A stretch of 64,000 bases of DNA. It comes from Latilactobacillus sakei. GTDB taxonomy: Bacteria; Bacillota; Bacilli; Lactobacillales; Lactobacillaceae. Positions 59,860-64,000 of this stretch are shown here, piece after piece. A model generated the notes under the pieces. It worked only from the letters and a program-made list of their open reading frames with translations, was not told the origin of the DNA and did not search any database. The translations under genes and the position numbers were made by a program. Numbering within the stretch: the first letter of the stretch is position 1; each line of letters begins with the position of its first letter. The stretch is from the NCBI GenBank assembly GCA_002953655.1, contig CP025839.1:1364001-1428000 (forward strand), given 5' to 3'.

Positions 59860-61643
59860 CCACTCTGTCCATTTTGTAATTGATACATTTCATAATAGCG
59901 GCCTTTTTGGGCCACTAAGCTATCATGATTGCCCCGTTCGACAATTTGACCTTGATCCAAGACGAGAATTAATTCTGCGTCGCGAATCGTTGATAAACGA
60001 TGGGCAATTGCAATACTCGTCCGCCCCTGTCGCAAACGAGCAAGGCCGGTTTGAATCACTGATTCTGTTTCGGTATCAATGTTGGCAGTCGCTTCATCCA
60101 AGACCAGAATCTTCGGATTGGTCACTAACGTTCTAGCAAATGAAAGTAACTGGCGTTGACCACTCGAAAATTGGGCGCCGCCTTCAATCACTCGTGCGTG
60201 GTATTGGCCAGGTAGTTCCTTAATAAATTCATCCGCTTGAACAAATTCAGCGGCAGCTTGAATCTGTTCATCCGTGATTTCATCGTTAAACAAGCGAATA
60301 TTAGAAGCAATGTCCCCATAAAACATGAAGGCATCTTGTAAAACTAAGCCCATTTTACGGCGTAATTCTGCTGTTTGAAAACTGCGAATATCTTGACCGT
60401 CAATTAAAATTTCCCCTTCGTAAAATTCATAAAAACGCATCATGACGTTGATAATCGAGCTTTTACCAGAACCGGTATGCCCCACTAGCGCAACCGTTTG
60501 GCCTGGTTCAACGACAAACGAAATATCATGAAGAATTTCATGCTTACCATCATACGAGAACGACACGTGTTTGAATTCAACACGACCATCGGTAATTTGA
60601 CTAGCCGCATCGGCATCTTGGGCTGGTGCAAATTCCGTTTGATCCAGAATTCTAAAAATACGACGACCCGCAACCATCCCATCTTGTAATGAGGATAATG
60701 AATCCATCATATTGGTCATCGGATTGAAAAAGTTGCTAACGTACGTGGTAAAAGCATAAACCAACCCAGCCGCAACAAAACTATGCAACGCTGTAATTCC
60801 AAATAAACTTAAAACAACCACTAATGCCAACGTATACAACAAGTTAACGACCGGTGCCAATAATAAGGAATTAGTCCGAATCATCGCTTCTCTTGTTTTA
60901 AGATAATCTTCATTAACCGTTTCAAATTCAGCTGTGAGTCGTTTTTCTTGGCGGAACTGTTGAATAATCGTAATCCCTTCAATCGATTCGTTCAACTTAG
61001 TGTTCAATTGACTCAACTTTTCACGCATATGGCGATAAACCTTGGCACTATAACTGCTGTAATACCAAATAATGACTAATAGGATTGGCAAGAACCCAGC
61101 TGTTGCTAGTGCAACCTTCGGCGATAATAACCACATTGCGATGAACGCCGAGATAATTGAAAATGAGCCCACTAATAATGACAGGAATACATTCCAATAA
61201 TCAATTAACGTCATCGTATCATTGGTGACGCGGGAAACAATTGACCCCGCCGGTGTTTGGTCAAAATAACGCATCCCTAAACGATGCAACTGACGGAAAA
61301 GATCACGGCGGACATCTTCCATCGCACGTTCAGATCCCATTCCAAAAAGAAAAGATTGGGCAAACTGGGTGATAGCTTTCAAAATAACCCCTAAGGCGTA
61401 TAACCCAGCGACCCCTAATAAAATCTGGGTCGTCGCCGTTTGTTTCGTCAAGTAACGATCCATAAAAACTTGTAATAAACGCGGTAACAAGATGTTAATC
61501 GTTGCTAAACCCGCTGCTGCGATGATTGCGCCGATAAATTGTCGCTTATAGCGCTTGGTATAACCAAAGAGGCGTTTCATAATTTGAAACTGTTCTTTAG
61601 TCGATATCTTTTGTGACCATTCAGATTGATACTTTTGTGCCAT
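59853..61643 (-). CDS. ABC exporter half with catalytic site (heterodimer partner 2)
   Basis: 596 residues: six membrane helices in the first 330, then an ATPase domain with Walker A GHTGSGKSS, variant signature FSSGQRQLLSF and Walker B LVLDEATANID with the catalytic glutamate present. Together with the neighbouring half it should form a heterodimeric drug/lipid exporter of the LmrCD/BmrCD (YheHI) kind. One nucleotide separates the two genes. The transported substance is unknown. Confidence 0.88.
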   Translation of the reverse strand: MAQKYQSEWSQKISTKEQFQIMKRLFGYTKRYKRQFIGAIIAAAGLATINILLPRLLQVFMDRYLTKQTATTQILLGVAGLYALGVILKAITQFAQSFLFGMGSERAMEDVRRDLFRQLHRLGMRYFDQTPAGSIVSRVTNDTMTLIDYWNVFLSLLVGSFSIISAFIAMWLLSPKVALATAGFLPILLVIIWYYSSYSAKVYRHMREKLSQLNTKLNESIEGITIIQQFRQEKRLTAEFETVNEDYLKTREAMIRTNSLLLAPVVNLLYTLALVVVLSLFGITALHSFVAAGLVYAFTTYVSNFFNPMTNMMDSLSSLQDGMVAGRRIFRILDQTEFAPAQDADAASQITDGRVEFKHVSFSYDGKHEILHDISFVVEPGQTVALVGHTGSGKSSIINVMMRFYEFYEGEILIDGQDIRSFQTAELRRKMGLVLQDAFMFYGDIASNIRLFNDEITDEQIQAAAEFVQADEFIKELPGQYHARVIEGGAQFSSGQRQLLSFARTLVTNPKILVLDEATANIDTETESVIQTGLARLRQGRTSIAIAHRLSTIRDAELILVLDQGQIVERGNHDSLVAQKGRYYEMYQLQNGQSGL

Positions 61644-61644
61644 C

Positions 61645-63390
61645 CTATTGGCCCCCCATCGCTTGATTTAATTGTTGTTTAACCCACATCTCAGCATACC
61701 ACCCTTGTTGGGCTAATAAACTATCATGTGTGCCACGTTCGGCAATCGTTCCATCATCCATGACGATAATCTCATCAGCATGCATCACACTACTGAGTCG
61801 ATTAGCGGTAATAATCGTGGTTTGATTTGCCCGTAGCGTCTTGAGATTCATTAAGATTGCTTCTTCCGTCTTCGCATCGACCGCAGATAATGAATCATCT
61901 AAAATTAAAATTTCAGGATCCGTCATTATTGCCCGGGAAATAGCAATTCGCTGTTTCTGTCCACCTGATAAGGAAACGCCGCGTTCGCCAACGACCGTGT
62001 CGTAACCCTGTGCAAACGTTAAAATATCTTCATGAACCGCACCCGAGCTCGCCGCTGCTTCAACGGCCGCTTGTTCTTTTTCAAAATCCGCGAACCGAAT
62101 ATTATCGCGAACATCTGTTGAAAATAAAAAGTTGTCCTGTGGTACATAGCCAATACTATCGAGTAATGCATCTAATGTGTAATCCCGAATATCGTGCTGG
62201 TTAATTTTAATTTGGCCCTGATATTGATCATATTCCCGTAATAGCAACTTGATTAAAGTACTTTTACCAGAACCAACCTTTCCCACAATCCCTAATGTCT
62301 TTCCTTGTGGCAATTGGAAATGTACATCCGTCAAAGTTGGGGTTTGTTCTTCAGGATAAGCAAATTGTTGAATCGCGTAGTCAATATCACCAGTTGCCAA
62401 CGTTTGAATGGCATCTGGCTTTTCAATAATTGTGCTAGTTTCTTTTAATAATGATTCCACCCGATCATAACTAGCATTGCCACGTTCAAGCACATTGAAT
62501 AAACGACCAATCGCAAACATTGGCCAAACCAAAGCTGCGATATAACTAATAAAAGCAATCAATTGGCCAATGGTAATACTGTGGTTCATGACCAACGTTC
62601 CGCCATAGATAATCGTGACGAGGTATGTTAACCCAATGATCAAACTAATCGCTGGATCAAATAACCCATCGATGAAGTTAACACGCTTGTTAATCGCAAT
62701 TGTCTTCGTCACAATTTGGTCAAAATCGTTGATATCCGCTTCTTCTTGACCAAACGTTTTTAAAACCTTAATCCCAGAAACACTCTCTTGCGTCTTATCA
62801 TTTAACTTCGAAAAGGCTGCTTGTGATTCTCTAAAAGCCGTATGCAAATGCGTGCCTAAGCGCCCTGAAGCCACTGCCAATAAAGGCATCGGAATCAAGG
62901 CCATTAATGTGAGCCGCCAATCAACAAAAATAATCATCGCGATGATGGTCGTCCCACCTGTAATAATCGAATCCGCGAACGTTAAAATACCAGCCCCCGC
63001 AACTTGTTGAATCGCGGTTAAGTCATTAGTGGCATGGGCCATCAAATCACCGGTCCGGTGTTTTTGGAAGAAAGTTGTGTCCATCTTCATAAAATGCCAG
63101 AACAAACGACTCCGCAATGTCCGTTCTAACTTGGCTGCGCCACCCCAGATACGAGTCCGCCAACCATAGCGAAAGAGATATTGTAAAATCGCGGCTGCTA
63201 ATAAGACCCCAATCCACATTAATAAGACCGACACTTTTAACTTTCGAGCGGCCATTAAATCGATTAACGTCCCAATCACTTTTGGTGGCACAATCTGCAC
63301 AATCGCAACTAAGACTAAAAAAATAACCCCTAATATATAGCGGCGATATTCTTGTTTAAAATACCAGCCTAACTTCTTAAATATACCCAT
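61645..63390 (-). CDS. ABC exporter half with degenerate site (heterodimer partner 1)
   Basis: 581 residues: six membrane helices, then Walker A GKVGSGKST, canonical signature SLSGGQKQRIA and Walker B LILDDSLSAVD, where the residue after the Walker B aspartate is Asp instead of the catalytic Glu. That substitution, together with the variant SSGQ in its partner, marks the degenerate ATP site characteristic of heterodimeric exporters. First gene of the pair. Confidence 0.88.
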   Translation of the reverse strand: MGIFKKLGWYFKQEYRRYILGVIFLVLVAIVQIVPPKVIGTLIDLMAARKLKVSVLLMWIGVLLAAAILQYLFRYGWRTRIWGGAAKLERTLRSRLFWHFMKMDTTFFQKHRTGDLMAHATNDLTAIQQVAGAGILTFADSIITGGTTIIAMIIFVDWRLTLMALIPMPLLAVASGRLGTHLHTAFRESQAAFSKLNDKTQESVSGIKVLKTFGQEEADINDFDQIVTKTIAINKRVNFIDGLFDPAISLIIGLTYLVTIIYGGTLVMNHSITIGQLIAFISYIAALVWPMFAIGRLFNVLERGNASYDRVESLLKETSTIIEKPDAIQTLATGDIDYAIQQFAYPEEQTPTLTDVHFQLPQGKTLGIVGKVGSGKSTLIKLLLREYDQYQGQIKINQHDIRDYTLDALLDSIGYVPQDNFLFSTDVRDNIRFADFEKEQAAVEAAASSGAVHEDILTFAQGYDTVVGERGVSLSGGQKQRIAISRAIMTDPEILILDDSLSAVDAKTEEAILMNLKTLRANQTTIITANRLSSVMHADEIIVMDDGTIAERGTHDSLLAQQGWYAEMWVKQQLNQAMGGQ

Positions 63391-63469
63391 AAAATATCTC
63401 CGTCTTCAAAATTAGATAATCCTCATTATAGCAATCTTAGTTCAGTGGGACAATTATTTCTCTTCCAAT

Positions 63470-63520
63470 AAAAAGAGGGTTCCATACAAAAATAAGTTTT
63501 TGTACGAAACGCCTCTTTAA
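63470..63520 (-). terminator. Terminator after the YneF-like gene
   Basis: AAGAGG...TACAAAAA / TTTTTGTA...CCTCTT hairpin with minus-strand T5, between the two genes. Confidence 0.75.
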
Positions 63521-63531
63521 TTAAGTCATGT

Positions 63532-63762
63532 TTATTTTTTGCTACGTTTTTGTTGTGCTTTCATTGAGCTCATCATCTGGTTTAATTTCTTTTCAGATGG
63601 TTTTTGCCCCATTTGCATCATCATAGCTTTCAACATATCTTCATTAACTGGTGGATTTTCTTCGAAATATTTCTTCATGTAAGCACGTGCGCCGAAAAAG
63701 CCAGCAACTGCACCTAATAATGCCCCAATGACAAATATTAATACGCCTATTCCGATATTCAT
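63532..63762 (-). CDS. YneF-family small membrane protein (UPF0154)
   Basis: 76 residues: one N-terminal membrane helix with GVLIFVIGALLGAVAGFFGAR and a conserved cytoplasmic part YMKKYFEENPPVNEDMLKAM and MMMQMGQKPSEKKLNQMM. Family of unknown function present across Firmicutes. Ribosome site GGGGTG. Confidence 0.9.
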   Translation of the reverse strand: MNIGIGVLIFVIGALLGAVAGFFGARAYMKKYFEENPPVNEDMLKAMMMQMGQKPSEKKLNQMMSSMKAQQKRSKK

Positions 63763-63842
63763 ATCTTATGCACCCCTTCCTCATTCAGTTCACTTAAATA
63801 TTCTACACATTATTGCCCTAAAAAGAAAGCGGAATTCCTAGA

Positions 63843-64000
63843 TTAATCGTCACGTAAACCCTTTTCACGTTGAATGTCCTTCACTTTTTCAGGTGTGACT
63901 TCCTTACCATCTTTATCATAAACTTGTAACATCTCAACTTGTGAGCGGAAACTAGCACGGAAATCCTTCAAATAAGCGTCGCGCAATTCTTGACGTTCTG
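63843..64000 (-). CDS. DUF896 (UPF0291/YnzC-like) protein, C-terminal part
   Basis: The last 52 codons before the window edge read LRDAYLKDFRASFRSQVEML, then VYDKDGKEVTPEKVKDIQRE and a LRDD end, the known pattern of the small DUF896 proteins (helical, about 75-80 residues). The start lies beyond the window. In Bacillus ynzC and yneF are also neighbours. Confidence 0.82.
   Translation of the reverse strand, partial: ERQELRDAYLKDFRASFRSQVEMLQVYDKDGKEVTPEKVKDIQREKGLRDD

Overview
The window reads as chromosomal DNA of a low-GC Gram-positive in the Lactobacillaceae. The support is strong AGGAGG ribosome sites, frequent TTG/GTG starts, a PolC-type replicase, a CIRCE/HrcA heat-shock operon, the rimP-nusA-ylxR-ylxQ-infB-rbfA and rpsB-tsf-pyrH-frr blocks, an LtaS-type sulfatase and an enterococcal-style citrate/oxaloacetate cluster. 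Protein sequences and gene order remind me of Latilactobacillus (sakei/curvatus group); this is recollection and was not checked by a search. I see no rRNA, tRNA, CRISPR array, insertion sequence or prophage gene.

Layout. 1-2 kb: the 3' end of a lipoteichoic acid synthase-like gene, then a convergent pair (FtsX-like membrane protein plus an ABC-ATPase-like protein without Walker A). 2-5 kb: divergent codB and codA with overlapping promoters; codB alone carries a PyrR attenuator. 4.9-7.6 kb: a two-component system with 11-bp-phased repeats upstream, facing a small unknown gene whose leader holds a terminator and an RBS-sequestering helix. 7.7-10 kb: HAD phosphatase and amino-acid permease. 10-22 kb: a complete citrate fermentation region (CitH transporter, OadH/D/B, an OadG-like 40-residue subunit, CitCDEFX, OadA, the GntR regulator, CitG) with a cre site, followed by a biotin ligase. 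Citrate would be imported and cleaved to acetate and oxaloacetate, which is then decarboxylated by a membrane biotin enzyme that can pump Na+.

22-30 kb: dnaJ, dnaK, grpE, hrcA, hemW, ribF, truB. 30-33 kb: a three-gene glycosyltransferase operon resembling PgaC/PgaD plus a membrane-anchored flavin-barrel-like protein. 33-39 kb: the nusA-infB operon. 39-41 kb: an overlapping MazG-like / GIY-YIG-DUF2075 helicase pair, the best candidate for an accessory nucleic-acid or defence module. 41-51 kb: polC, proS, rseP, cdsA, uppS. 51-53.5 kb: a YhgE/Pip-like giant membrane protein on the opposite strand. 53.6-57 kb: frr, pyrH, tsf, rpsB (structured leader). 57-64 kb: YazA-like GIY-YIG protein, TrmN6-like methyltransferase, PlsC, an alpha/beta hydrolase, a heterodimeric ABC exporter, YneF and the end of a DUF896 gene.

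No gene-free stretch exceeds 300 bases; the longest gaps (7052-7333, 38893-39165, 3379-3588, 48845-49049, 33106-33356, 20689-20882) hold promoters, leaders and terminators as listed. The most novel-looking items are the riboregulator-like leader at 7198-7336 with its small unknown gene, the DUF2075/MazG pair, the glycosyltransferase/flavin-barrel operon, the rpsB leader and the inverted-repeat element at 59757-59859.
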